A DNA stretch of 43,107 nt, taken from contig CAMOZY010000016.1 in assembly GCA_946631295.1 (NCBI GenBank), forward strand, positions 1 through 43,107, in the 5' to 3' direction. Below the pieces are notes generated by a model. The model saw nothing but the letters and a program-made list of their open reading frames with translations. It ran no database searches and was not told where the DNA came from. Of the stretch, positions 25,449 to 33,945 are shown piece by piece. A program made the position numbers and the translations under genes. The DNA comes from an uncultured Lachnospiraceae bacterium (GTDB lineage: Bacteria > Bacillota > Clostridia > Lachnospirales > Lachnospiraceae). Each line of letters opens with the position of its first letter. The stretch's first letter is position 1.

Positions 25449-25468
25449 TTTTCCGCGAAGCGGGAAAA
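25449..25468 (+). other. Stem-loop just before the argC ribosome binding site
   Basis: TTTTCCGC (25449-25456) pairs with GCGGGAAAA (25460-25468, one bulged G) across GAA. The 3' arm touches AAAAGGAG, so it may partly mask the Shine-Dalgarno or protect the processed end. Confidence 0.45.
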
Positions 25469-25477
25469 GGAGTACAT

Positions 25478-26413
25478 ATGAAGACTAAAGTTTATATCGA
25501 CGGCCAGAGCGGCACCACAGGCCTTCAGATCTTCGACCGTATCGGATCACGTGAAGATCTCGAACTTATGAAGATCGCAGAGGATAAGCGCCACGACCTC
25601 GAAGAACGTAAGAAGTTTTTAAACGAAGCGGATATCGTGTTCTTATGTCTGCCCGATGATGCAGCGAAGGAATCCGTTTCACTCATCGAAAATGAAAACG
25701 TCAAGGTGATCGATGCATCCACCGCTCACCGCACAAATGACGACTGGGTATACGGATATCCCGAGCTTTCCAAGGCACAGCGTGAAAGAATCGCTAACGC
25801 AAAAAGGGTCGCAAATCCCGGATGCCATGCAACAGGATCCATCGCAACCATAGCGCCCCTCATCCGCATGGACATTCTTCCTTCCGATTATCCTCTTACC
25901 ATCTATTCACTTACAGGATATTCGGGCGGCGGTAAGAAGATGATAGCAGATTACGAGGCAGAGGGCCGTGAGATAAAGCTTTCATCTCCCTGCATCTACG
26001 GACGCACACTTAAGCATAAGCATGTTCCCGAGATCAGCAAGGTCTGCGGACTTGACTTTGCACCTGCGTTTCTTCCCGTTGTTGATGATTACTACAAGGG
26101 AATGGCAACAACCATCATGCTTCATTCGAGAATGCTGAACGGAAATCCCACTGCAAAGGAAGTATGGGAAAGCCTGAAGGGTTATTACCAGGATGAGCAT
26201 TATGTGAAGGTCATGGACTTCGAAGAAGAAAAGCCCGCTAACATCTATGCAAACACACTTGCCGGAACAAATGACCTTCATATCTACGTTTACGGCTATG
26301 AAGATATGATCGCCGTAACAGCGCTTTTCGATAACCTCGGAAAGGGTGCTTCCGGAGCTGCCATACAGAACATGAACATCATGCTCGGTATCGATGAAAC
26401 AACCGGACTTTGA
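25478..26413 (+). CDS. argC: N-acetyl-gamma-glutamyl-phosphate reductase (type 2, short form)
   Basis: 311 residues. It reduces N-acetylglutamyl phosphate to the semialdehyde with NADPH. The nucleotide-binding start is V-Y-I-D-G-Q-S-G-T-T-G-L-Q-I, and the catalytic cysteine is C116 in A-N-P-G-C-H-A-T-G. H-K-H-V-P-E-I and the length of about 310 mark the short type 2 form rather than the 345-residue form. AAAAGGAG precedes the ATG by 6-7 bases. Confidence 0.96.
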   Translation: MKTKVYIDGQSGTTGLQIFDRIGSREDLELMKIAEDKRHDLEERKKFLNEADIVFLCLPDDAAKESVSLIENENVKVIDASTAHRTNDDWVYGYPELSKAQRERIANAKRVANPGCHATGSIATIAPLIRMDILPSDYPLTIYSLTGYSGGGKKMIADYEAEGREIKLSSPCIYGRTLKHKHVPEISKVCGLDFAPAFLPVVDDYYKGMATTIMLHSRMLNGNPTAKEVWESLKGYYQDEHYVKVMDFEEEKPANIYANTLAGTNDLHIYVYGYEDMIAVTALFDNLGKGASGAAIQNMNIMLGIDETTGL

Positions 26414-26468
26414 TTTTGAATGAAATGGCATAAATGACAATCATGTCATAAATGCAGAGTGAATTAAA

Positions 26469-26484
26469 TGTCGCTGAAGCGACA
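26469..26484 (+). other. Stem-loop just before the argB ribosome binding site
   Basis: A perfect 6-bp stem TGTCGC/GCGACA (26469-26474, 26479-26484) with loop TGAA, followed at once by AAAGGAG. A second small hairpin ATGACA/TGTCAT lies just upstream, before 26455. Neither has a T-tract. Confidence 0.5.
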
Positions 26485-26497
26485 AAAGGAGTGAAAA

Positions 26498-27412
26498 ATG
26501 TCTGAGAATAAAGATATGGATATTGCAATGAAAAAAGCAGAGGTGCTCATCGAGGCACTTGCATATATCCAGAGATTCAACCGTAAGATCATAGTTGTTA
26601 AATACGGCGGGAGTGCAATGTCATCTCCCGAACTTCAGAGAAATGTCATCAAGGACGTTACGCTCCTTAAGCTCGTAGGATTCAAGCCCATTATCGTTCA
26701 CGGCGGCGGTAAGGATATAAGCAGATGGGTATCCAAGGTCGGCAAGGAGCCACAGTTCATCAACGGACTCAGAGTAACCGATGAAGAAACCATGGAGATT
26801 GCCGAGATGGTTCTCGGAAGAGTTAACAAGAAGCTCGTTACCATGGTTCAGGAGCTCGGTGTCAACGCTGCAGGAATAAGCGGCAAGGACGGCGGTCTCC
26901 TCAAGGTTAAAAAGAAGCTTTCAGGCGGACAGGATATCGGATTTGTAGGAGACGTCAAGCATGTTAATCCAAAGATCCTCTACGATCTGCTCGATGACGA
27001 TTTCCTTCCCATCGTTTCTCCCATCGGAATAGACGATGAGTACAACACCTACAACATCAACGCAGATGATGCTGCATGTGCAATTGCTTCTGCACTCGGT
27101 GCCGACAAGCTCGTATTCCTCACAGATGTCGAAGGACTTTACAGAGACTTCAATGACAAGTCCTCATTCATGGGCAGACTTACCGTTTCAGAAGCTGATT
27201 CACTCATTGATTCAGGAGTTATCGGCGGCGGAATGCTTCCCAAACTCACCAACTGCACCAATGCGATCAAGAGCGGTGTTAACAGAGTTCATATCCTCGA
27301 CGGAAGAGTACCTCACTCCATTCTCCTCGAGATCTTTACCAAGAACGGATTCGGAACAGCTATCGTTGCAGACGACGATCAGCTCGCAAAAGAAGGTGGC
27401 GTAGATGACTGA
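26498..27412 (+). CDS. argB: Acetylglutamate kinase
   Basis: 304 residues. It phosphorylates N-acetylglutamate, the usual arginine-sensitive step. The amino-acid kinase fold shows K35-Y-G-G-S-A near the start, H-G-G-G-K (68-72), the N-acetylglutamate site around G-L-R-V-T, and N-I-N-A-D-D-A-A. The N-terminal helix of about 28 residues is of the type that in hexameric arginine-inhibited ArgB enzymes mediates inhibition. AAAGGAG precedes the ATG. Its end overlaps argD by 8 bases. Confidence 0.97.
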   Translation: MSENKDMDIAMKKAEVLIEALAYIQRFNRKIIVVKYGGSAMSSPELQRNVIKDVTLLKLVGFKPIIVHGGGKDISRWVSKVGKEPQFINGLRVTDEETMEIAEMVLGRVNKKLVTMVQELGVNAAGISGKDGGLLKVKKKLSGGQDIGFVGDVKHVNPKILYDLLDDDFLPIVSPIGIDDEYNTYNINADDAACAIASALGADKLVFLTDVEGLYRDFNDKSSFMGRLTVSEADSLIDSGVIGGGMLPKLTNCTNAIKSGVNRVHILDGRVPHSILLEIFTKNGFGTAIVADDDQLAKEGGVDD

Positions 27413-28610
27413 TATCACAATGAAAGAATATATCGATGAGGCCGAGAAGGACCTCCTCCATACATATAACCGTTTCCAGATCGTCCTTGACAAGGGCGAG
27501 GGCGTACATCTGTATGACCTTGACGGAAAAGAATACCTTGACTTCGTCGCAGGCATCGCAGTATTTGCACTCGGATACGGCAATAAGGAATACAATGATA
27601 CCCTTAAGGGTCAGATCGACAAGCTCATCCATACATCCAACTATTACTACAATGTGCCCGCTGTAGAGGCTGCAAGGGCCCTTAAGAAGTTTTCCGGAAT
27701 GGACAGGGTCTTCTTTACCAACTCAGGAGCAGAGGCCATTGAAGGCGCACTCAAGACCGCAAGGAAGTATGCATTCCTTAAGGACGGAAAAACAGATCAC
27801 GAGATCATTGCGATGAACCATTCCTTCCACGGACGTACCATGGGCGCTCTTTCCGTTACCGGCAATCCTCATTACCGCGAGGCATTCGAGCCCGGTATCG
27901 GCAACATTAAATTCGCTGATTACAACGACCTTGATTCAGTTAAGGCACTTGTAAACGATAAGACCTGCGCGATCCTTCTTGAGACCGTACAGGGTGAGGG
28001 CGGACTTACACCCGCTACAGAGGAATTCATCAAGGGCATCCGCACCATCTGTGATGAAAAGGACATCCTCATGATCCTCGATGAGATCCAGTGCGGAATG
28101 GGAAGGACAGGATATCCCTTCGCATTCATGAAGTACGGAATAAAGCCCGACGTTCTTACAACAGCCAAGGCTCTCGGATGCGGCGTTCCCATCGGTGCAT
28201 TCTGCATGACTGAAAAAGTAGGACAGGCTTCACTTGTAGCAGGAGACCACGGTACAACCTACGGCGGAAATCCTCTTTGCTGCGCAGCTGCTGCCAAGGT
28301 GCTTGAGATCATGGAAAGGGATAACATCCCCGCCAAGGCTGCCGTGGCCGGGGAATACCTCTGGGAGAAGCTTGAAGAAGTTAAGGCAGAATTTCCTGAG
28401 ATAAAGGAACACCGCGGAACAGGACTCATGCAGGGACTTGTTTTCGATAAGCCTGTTAATCCCATCATCAATAAGGCTCTCGAAAAGGGACTCATTCTGA
28501 TCAATGCAGGATCTGATATCATCAGGTTTGTTCCTCCTCTTGTTATTACAAAGGACGATATCGACAGGATGGTCACGATCCTCGTATCTGCCATCAGGGA
28601 GAATAAATGA
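27405..28610 (+). CDS. argD: Acetylornithine aminotransferase
   Basis: 401 residues, a fold-type I PLP enzyme. It makes N-acetylornithine from the semialdehyde with glutamate. The family sequence [25 protein letters not shown] and the PLP lysine K255 ([12 protein letters not shown]) are all present. The start overlaps argB by 8 bases with AAGGTGG upstream. The stop overlaps the next ATG as ATGA. Confidence 0.97.
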   Translation: MTDITMKEYIDEAEKDLLHTYNRFQIVLDKGEGVHLYDLDGKEYLDFVAGIAVFALGYGNKEYNDTLKGQIDKLIHTSNYYYNVPAVEAARALKKFSGMDRVFFTNSGAEAIEGALKTARKYAFLKDGKTDHEIIAMNHSFHGRTMGALSVTGNPHYREAFEPGIGNIKFADYNDLDSVKALVNDKTCAILLETVQGEGGLTPATEEFIKGIRTICDEKDILMILDEIQCGMGRTGYPFAFMKYGIKPDVLTTAKALGCGVPIGAFCMTEKVGQASLVAGDHGTTYGGNPLCCAAAAKVLEIMERDNIPAKAAVAGEYLWEKLEEVKAEFPEIKEHRGTGLMQGLVFDKPVNPIINKALEKGLILINAGSDIIRFVPPLVITKDDIDRMVTILVSAIRENK

Positions 28611-30031
28611 ACAGGCTTGAAAGATTGATAAGCGTATTTCTCATATTCCTGCTTCTTTCATTCACCTTCTACGGATCGACCCGTGAGATCAGGTTTCCAC
28701 AGGAAGAAGCAGGCGGAGCATCATGGCTTAACAGATCAAACAGCATAACCATCTGGTATACGGATGAGAGACTTTCCGCATATATAAGCAAGGCAGCCGT
28801 TGTTTTCGGTGAACGCGAGGATGTTACCGTTATTCCCGTACTTAAGAGCGCGGATAACTTCCTTGAAACCTGCTATGACGCGTCCGTAAAAGGAGAGAAC
28901 TTCCCCGACCTTATAATCACCGGAAGCGAAACTCTTGAGAAAGCATACCTGTCAGGAATGGCAAGTGCGATAGACGATGAAGAGATGCAGATCGGACCTC
29001 TTAATTTCTCCGACGCTGCGGTTAATGCCGTAACCTACCACGGAATGAAGCTCGGATATCCTCTTGCTTTTGACGTAAGTGTCATGGTGTATAACAGGAC
29101 CTATCTTGAGCAGTGGGCATCTCAGATGGCAATAGCGGACCTTACCGGCAACTCTGTCGATATGGACGGCGGAAACTCCGAAAGTGAAGACATGACCGAG
29201 TCGGGACTTACCGTTGATGATATAGATTCTGCTGAACTCGAAGCACTGACCAGCGAATACATTACAAAGATGGTTCCCTATACACTTGAAGACCTTCTTA
29301 CCATCGCTAACAGCTACAGCGTTCCTGAAGGCGTTGAGGGTATTCTTAAGTGGGATATGTCCTCTATCATGTACGACTACTGGATCGTCGGAGGAGTCAT
29401 GAACGTCGGCGGAGAGTGCGGTGATGACAAGCATGCTATATCCGTAAACAGCGAGGATGCCGCACTTTGCCTTACCAAGTATCAGAACCTTCATGACTAC
29501 TTTTCAATCGAAAGTAATGAAGTTACATATGATGGCGTTATACAGGATTTCATCGATGGAAAGACCGTATTTACCATCGGCGGATATGACCTTGTTAACA
29601 GACTTAAGGAAGCATCTGAGGACGGCACGTTGATATACGAGTACGGATTTTCCGAGATGCCGAATGCAACAAGTGACATCCCCAGCAGATCGCTTGCTGT
29701 TACTACCGTTACATGTATCAACAGCTTCTCCGCAAAAAAAGACCTCGCGGAAAAATTCGCACTCTGCCTCACAAGGGAAGAGACAGACGCCTTCAGTGAC
29801 CTTACGGGAATGGCATGCTGTGCGAGAACCTTCGGATGGGAGGGCGGAGCAAACCAGATCTATGCACTTGAATATGCAGAATCGGTTTCACTTCCCAAGA
29901 TGATAGAGACCGAGAATTACTGGATGCAGGTTGAGTCAATGTTCGCACGTATCTGGGAAGGCGAAGATGTTCAGACCGAACTTGATCTGCTCGATGAGAG
30001 TCTGAACTCGGTTCTTAATAACAGTATTTAG
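28607..30031 (+). CDS. ABC-type solute-binding-protein-like membrane protein coupled to argD
   Basis: 474 residues. One hydrophobic segment (about 8-22) starts the protein but no lipobox cysteine follows, so it is either an uncleaved anchor or a cleaved signal peptide. The rest is a periplasmic-binding fold of family 1 (maltose-binding-like) style: S-I-T-I-W-Y-T-D-E-R at the start, then P-L-A-F-D-V-S-V-M-V-Y-N-R, and a late acidic C-terminus. An acidic insert lies around 185-220. It shares an ATGA junction with argD, yet no permease or ATPase gene is nearby. The ligand is unknown. It could be a transport, sensory or chaperone protein for the envelope. Confidence 0.78.
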   Translation: MNRLERLISVFLIFLLLSFTFYGSTREIRFPQEEAGGASWLNRSNSITIWYTDERLSAYISKAAVVFGEREDVTVIPVLKSADNFLETCYDASVKGENFPDLIITGSETLEKAYLSGMASAIDDEEMQIGPLNFSDAAVNAVTYHGMKLGYPLAFDVSVMVYNRTYLEQWASQMAIADLTGNSVDMDGGNSESEDMTESGLTVDDIDSAELEALTSEYITKMVPYTLEDLLTIANSYSVPEGVEGILKWDMSSIMYDYWIVGGVMNVGGECGDDKHAISVNSEDAALCLTKYQNLHDYFSIESNEVTYDGVIQDFIDGKTVFTIGGYDLVNRLKEASEDGTLIYEYGFSEMPNATSDIPSRSLAVTTVTCINSFSAKKDLAEKFALCLTREETDAFSDLTGMACCARTFGWEGGANQIYALEYAESVSLPKMIETENYWMQVESMFARIWEGEDVQTELDLLDESLNSVLNNSI

Positions 30032-30038
30032 TAAATGG

Positions 30039-30059
30039 CGGCGATACCGTGAATCGCCG
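30039..30059 (+). other. Stem-loop in the gap before comEA
   Basis: A perfect 7-bp stem CGGCGAT/ATCGCCG (30039-30045, 30053-30059) with a 7-base loop and no T-tract. It sits just after the binding-protein gene and 12 bases before the comEA hairpin. Confidence 0.5.
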
Positions 30060-30071
30060 ATAAACCTTTGA

Positions 30072-30087
30072 CCCTCCGCATGGAGGG
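30072..30087 (+). promoter_or_regulatory. Hairpin that sequesters the comEA Shine-Dalgarno
   Basis: CCCTCC (30072-30077) pairs perfectly with GGAGGG (30082-30087) across GCAT. The 3' arm is the only ribosome binding site, ending 3 bases before the ATG at 30091. Translation should therefore need opening of this stem. Confidence 0.65.
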
Positions 30088-30090
30088 AAT

Positions 30091-30690
30091 ATGAAAAACA
30101 AAATAAAGATCTTTTTGGCATGCTTAGGTTTCCTGGTCCTTACAGGCTGCGGAGATGACAGAGCGATGACCATCGCAGACCTGACTCAGAACGCTGACGC
30201 GGAAAATATTTCCGGTGCAGTACAGACAGACGATGGTGATGTGACAGACAGCTCTTATAATGCACCTGTAAATGATCAGAATGCATCAGGCACTGTTTAC
30301 GTCTATGTATGCGGATGCGTTGTCACACCGGGTGTGTATGAACTTCCGGCCGGCAGCAGAGTGTGTGATGCACTTGATGCAGCAGGCGGATTTGCGGAAG
30401 GCGCGGATACGGACAGGATCAACCTGGCAGCGGGCGTAAGCGATGGAGAGATGATCTTTTTTCCGAAGGAAGGAGAAGAGATACCGGAAGGACCGCATGC
30501 ACTTATTAACATCAATACCGCGGATGTTGCGACGCTGTGCACACTTCCGGGTGTAGGTGAAGCAAAGGCGAAAGCCATTATCAGGTACCGTGAAGAACAC
30601 GGTGCATTTACAGACATTACACAGATAAAGAATGTTTCAGGCATAGGAGATAATCTGTTTAACAGTATTTCAGAACTTATCTGCATCTGA
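30091..30690 (+). CDS. comEA: ComEA-like DNA-binding lipoprotein (SLBB plus helix-hairpin-helix)
   Basis: 199 residues. The signal peptide ends in a lipobox V-L-T-G-C20, so it is a lipoprotein rather than the usual membrane-anchored ComEA. An acidic linker (21-65) precedes an SLBB domain (about 67-125, V-Y-V-C-G-C-V-V-T-P-G-V-Y) and two helix-hairpin-helix units (about 136-199: I-N-I-N-T-A, L-P-G-V-G-E-A-K-A, V-S-G-I-G). ComEA binds incoming double-stranded DNA on the outer face and passes it to ComEC, which is encoded at 36690-38993. Confidence 0.93.
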   Translation: MKNKIKIFLACLGFLVLTGCGDDRAMTIADLTQNADAENISGAVQTDDGDVTDSSYNAPVNDQNASGTVYVYVCGCVVTPGVYELPAGSRVCDALDAAGGFAEGADTDRINLAAGVSDGEMIFFPKEGEEIPEGPHALININTADVATLCTLPGVGEAKAKAIIRYREEHGAFTDITQIKNVSGIGDNLFNSISELICI

Positions 30691-30734
30691 AGGCATTGCC
30701 GGACGGATAAAGCACATCAGACAGATACAGGTTA

Positions 30735-30764
30735 TTGAAAAAATCTTATTGGCTCATGATACAT
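30735..30764 (+). promoter_or_regulatory. Possible promoter of the two-component operon
   Basis: TTGAAA (30735-30740) with a poor -10 (about TACATG/GATACA near 30758-30764) in the 100-base gap after comEA. Weak; readthrough from comEA is also possible. Confidence 0.3.
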
Positions 30765-30790
30765 GTGCGTTTTGAATAATGAGGGAGAAT

Positions 30791-31495
30791 ATGGCAGTCA
30801 GGGTTCTTGTTGTAGATGACGAAAAACTGATCGTAAAGGGAATAAGATTCAGCCTTGAGCAGGATGGCATGGAAGTCGACTGCGCCTATGACGGCGAGGA
30901 GGCTCTTGCCAAGGCCGAGGCAAGCAGTTATGACATAATACTTCTCGATGTGATGCTTCCGAAGATCGGAGGCTATGAAGTGTGCCAGAGGATAAGAGAG
31001 TTTTCAAGAACTCCCATCATCATGCTCACCGCAAAAGGTGACGACATGGACAAGATCCTCGGACTTGAATACGGCGCTGATGATTACATGACCAAGCCCT
31101 TCAATATTCTCGAGGTCAAGGCAAGGATCAAGGCCGTCATGAGAAGAAGCAGGGAGGATAAGCCTTTGGGGCCCGCAGGAAATACTCTTTCAGCAGGCGG
31201 ACTCACTCTTGATCTTGAAGGCCACAGAACCTTCCGTGGAAATGAGGAAATCCCTCTTACCTCCAAGGAATTCGATATGCTCAGGATCCTTATGGAAAAT
31301 CCGGGCAAGGTTTATAAGAGACTCGATCTTCTCAAAGCTGTCTGGGGCGAGGATTTCCCGGGCGATGAGAGAACCGTTGATGTGCATGTAAGACGTCTTC
31401 GCGAAAAAATAGAAGAAGACGCCGGTAATCCCACATATGTTCATACCAGATGGGGAGTCGGATATTATTTTACGACGAACCGTGCGGGCGAATAA
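30791..31495 (+). CDS. OmpR/PhoB-family response regulator
   Basis: 234 residues. The receiver domain has V-V-D-D-E near the start, phospho-acceptor D53 (L-L-D-V-M-L-P) and K-P at the end. The C-terminal winged helix (about 135-230) shows L-T-S-K-E-F-D-M-L, D-V-H-V-R-R-L-R-E-K-I and R-W-G-V-G-Y-Y-F. The start at 30791 has GAGGG upstream; the alternative at 30779 has none. It is followed within 4 bases by its kinase. Its targets are unknown. Confidence 0.96.
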   Translation: MAVRVLVVDDEKLIVKGIRFSLEQDGMEVDCAYDGEEALAKAEASSYDIILLDVMLPKIGGYEVCQRIREFSRTPIIMLTAKGDDMDKILGLEYGADDYMTKPFNILEVKARIKAVMRRSREDKPLGPAGNTLSAGGLTLDLEGHRTFRGNEEIPLTSKEFDMLRILMENPGKVYKRLDLLKAVWGEDFPGDERTVDVHVRRLREKIEEDAGNPTYVHTRWGVGYYFTTNRAGE

Positions 31496-31498
31496 TAT

Positions 31499-32989
31499 AT
31501 GAATGAGATCCTGAAAAATCTGAAGTCCGTTATACTCTTAAGATCATTAAGAGCCAGGATCTTCCTGATAATCCTGGTGCTGGGGATCGTGCCCTGCGTA
31601 CTCGTACGTGTGACGATAGTTTCAAACTATGAGGCAAGGGCAGTTGAGACCAGAGTCGCAACCGTTCAGAACCAGCTCACCATAACGGCAAATCACCTTG
31701 TTGCAAATAAATACATTTCAGCACTTACAGGCCGGGCAGATGATTATACCGGCTCGCTTGACGTTATGGATGCGGAGATAGAGATGCTGTCCAATGTCTA
31801 TGAGGGCAGGATCATGATCATCGGCGGAAATTTTCAGGTGCTCAAGGATACGTACGGAATATCCGAAGGCAAGACGATCATTTCCGAAGAGGTTATCAAG
31901 TGCTTCCGCGGTATCTCAACTTCTTACTACGACAGCAATCTCGGATATATCGAACTCACCACGCCCATTGCCGATACCACGGCAGAAGGCGGTGCAGGAG
32001 TTATCAGAGGCGTTATGCTGACTTCCATTTCCGATGACAGCATTGTCACAATGGCTGATGTGCTCGGCAATAATGCGTTTATCCTCGAGATGATAATCAT
32101 AGTGCTGGTAGTTGTTCTTGCAACCGTTCTTTCAAGATTCCTAGTGCGTCCGATCGCAACTCTGACAAACCGTATCTCAGCGATCAAGGCGGGCTACAAC
32201 AACTACCTGTCTCCCGTAAATGAATGCCTCGAGACAGAACATATCTCCGAAGCGTTCAATAATCTTCTTACCCGTATCAATGCACTTGATGAGAGCAGAG
32301 GAGAGTTCGTTGCAAATGTCTCGCATGAACTTAAGACCCCCATGGCTTCGATGAAGGTTCTTTCGGATTCGCTTCTTGCAAGCTCCGATGCCAGCGTTGA
32401 GGAATACAGGGAGTTCATGACAGATATTGCTTCCGAGATCGACAGGGAAAACAGGATCATCACTGACCTTCTCGCACTGGTCAAGATGGACGATACGTCA
32501 GGCCAGAACCTGAACATCACCCAGACAGATATAAACGATATCACAGAGCTTGTATTAAAGCGTCTGAGGGCCATAGCGCGTAAGCAGAATGTTGACGTTA
32601 CATTCGAGACGGAGAGAAAGGTTGTTGCGGAAGTTGATGAGGTAAAACTCACACTACTTATCTCCAACCTCGTTGAAAATGCGATCAAGTACAATCACGA
32701 AAACGGATGGGTCAGGGTTTCACTTGATGCGGATCATCAGTCCTTTAAGCTTACGGTTGAAGATTCGGGACTGGGTATCCCTGAGGACTCCATGGCGCAT
32801 ATCTACGAAAGATTCTACCGCGTTGATAAATCACATTCCCGTGAGATCGGAGGAACAGGACTCGGACTTGCCATCTGCAGGAAAGTAGTGATGATGCATC
32901 ACGGCAAGATTGATGTGACCAGTAAGGAAGGGGAGGGAACGAAGTTTGTTGTATCGATCCCGCTTATCTACAGAGCTGATGCAAAATAA
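31499..32989 (+). CDS. Sensor histidine kinase (HAMP, HisKA, HATPase)
   Basis: 496 residues. Membrane segments at about 20-41 and 192-213 flank an extracellular sensor domain of 150 residues. HAMP (about 214-265) follows, then the phospho-acceptor H276 in S-H-E-L-K-T-P, N-box N-A-I-K-Y-N, G1 D-S-G-L-G-I-P, F box R-F-Y-R-V and G2 G-G-T-G-L-G-L-A-I. The next gene, a lipoprotein with two GerMN domains, overlaps its end. Confidence 0.96.
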   Translation: MNEILKNLKSVILLRSLRARIFLIILVLGIVPCVLVRVTIVSNYEARAVETRVATVQNQLTITANHLVANKYISALTGRADDYTGSLDVMDAEIEMLSNVYEGRIMIIGGNFQVLKDTYGISEGKTIISEEVIKCFRGISTSYYDSNLGYIELTTPIADTTAEGGAGVIRGVMLTSISDDSIVTMADVLGNNAFILEMIIIVLVVVLATVLSRFLVRPIATLTNRISAIKAGYNNYLSPVNECLETEHISEAFNNLLTRINALDESRGEFVANVSHELKTPMASMKVLSDSLLASSDASVEEYREFMTDIASEIDRENRIITDLLALVKMDDTSGQNLNITQTDINDITELVLKRLRAIARKQNVDVTFETERKVVAEVDEVKLTLLISNLVENAIKYNHENGWVRVSLDADHQSFKLTVEDSGLGIPEDSMAHIYERFYRVDKSHSREIGGTGLGLAICRKVVMMHHGKIDVTSKEGEGTKFVVSIPLIYRADAK

Positions 32990-33944
32990 GATATTCAGAC
33001 AACTGATAACGCTCATCATGATATTTACATTCGCACTTTCAATGTGCGGGTGTTCTTCAGGTGCCGAAAATGTCCCCGGAGACGATCAGATCCCCGTATA
33101 TTACATCAACAATGCGGAGACCAAGACCGAATGCTACTACATCGATGCGATCAATGATTCTCCCGAGGCCGTGATTCAGAAGCTCCTTGTACTTCTTGGA
33201 GAAAAGGATCCGGGTGCCAGATATAAATCTCCTCTTGCGATGGGATTTAAGATCGTTGATTATTCGCTTGAAAATGATGTCCTTACCATCAACATGGACT
33301 ATGATTACAAAAAGCTCGAGTTTACGACTGAAGTCCTTGTCAGGGCAGCGATTGTAAGAACCTTGTGCGGATCAGGCGCCGTCAGTGGAGTTTACTTTAC
33401 CGTGATGGGAGAGCCTCTTACAGATCACAGCGGATTTGTTATAGGTGAGATGAATTCCGGAACCTTCATCAGTAATGACGGAAATGAGATCAATACCTAC
33501 GAAGAAGCAGATATCAGACTTTATTTTGCGTCAGCCGATGGTAATAATCTGATAAGCGTTTACAGAAACAAGTTCTACTCCACATCGATGCCGAAGGAGA
33601 GATTCATCGTTGATGAACTTATCGCGGGTCCCAGCGGAATAGTTGAAGGCCTCTATCCAAGCGTCAATCCTCAGACCTCCGTTCTCAACATCAATACCAA
33701 GGACGGTGTCTGCTACGTCAACTTAAGCAGTGATTTCCTCATTCCTTACGGAAATGTTCCGACTTCTGTTTCGGTACTTGCGATAGTTGACTCTCTCTGT
33801 GATCTGCCCGCAGTTGACAGGGTCCAGATCATGGTTGACGGTGTAGTGCCCGAAACCTTAGAATCCTCTTATGAAAAAGATGAGCGCCTGGTGATCACTT
33901 TGGGACAGGCACTTGCAATGACCGGTTCTCCGGAAGGAAACTGA
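32979..33944 (+). CDS. GerMN-domain lipoprotein
   Basis: 321 residues. A signal peptide with two cysteines close together (C23, C25) marks a lipoprotein; C25 after Gly is the better lipid site. Two GerMN-like domains follow (about 60-170 and 185-300): the second reads I-R-L-Y-F-A-S then L-I-A-G-P and V-N-L-S-S-D-F. GerMN domains occur in spore germination GerM and in LpqB of actinobacteria. I chose ATG 32979, which overlaps the kinase stop by 11 bases; an upstream extension lacks a signal peptide start. Being the third gene of an RR-HK-GerMN triad, it probably modulates the kinase outside the membrane. Confidence 0.88.
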   Translation: MQNKIFRQLITLIMIFTFALSMCGCSSGAENVPGDDQIPVYYINNAETKTECYYIDAINDSPEAVIQKLLVLLGEKDPGARYKSPLAMGFKIVDYSLENDVLTINMDYDYKKLEFTTEVLVRAAIVRTLCGSGAVSGVYFTVMGEPLTDHSGFVIGEMNSGTFISNDGNEINTYEEADIRLYFASADGNNLISVYRNKFYSTSMPKERFIVDELIAGPSGIVEGLYPSVNPQTSVLNINTKDGVCYVNLSSDFLIPYGNVPTSVSVLAIVDSLCDLPAVDRVQIMVDGVVPETLESSYEKDERLVITLGQALAMTGSPEGN

Positions 33945-33945
33945 T

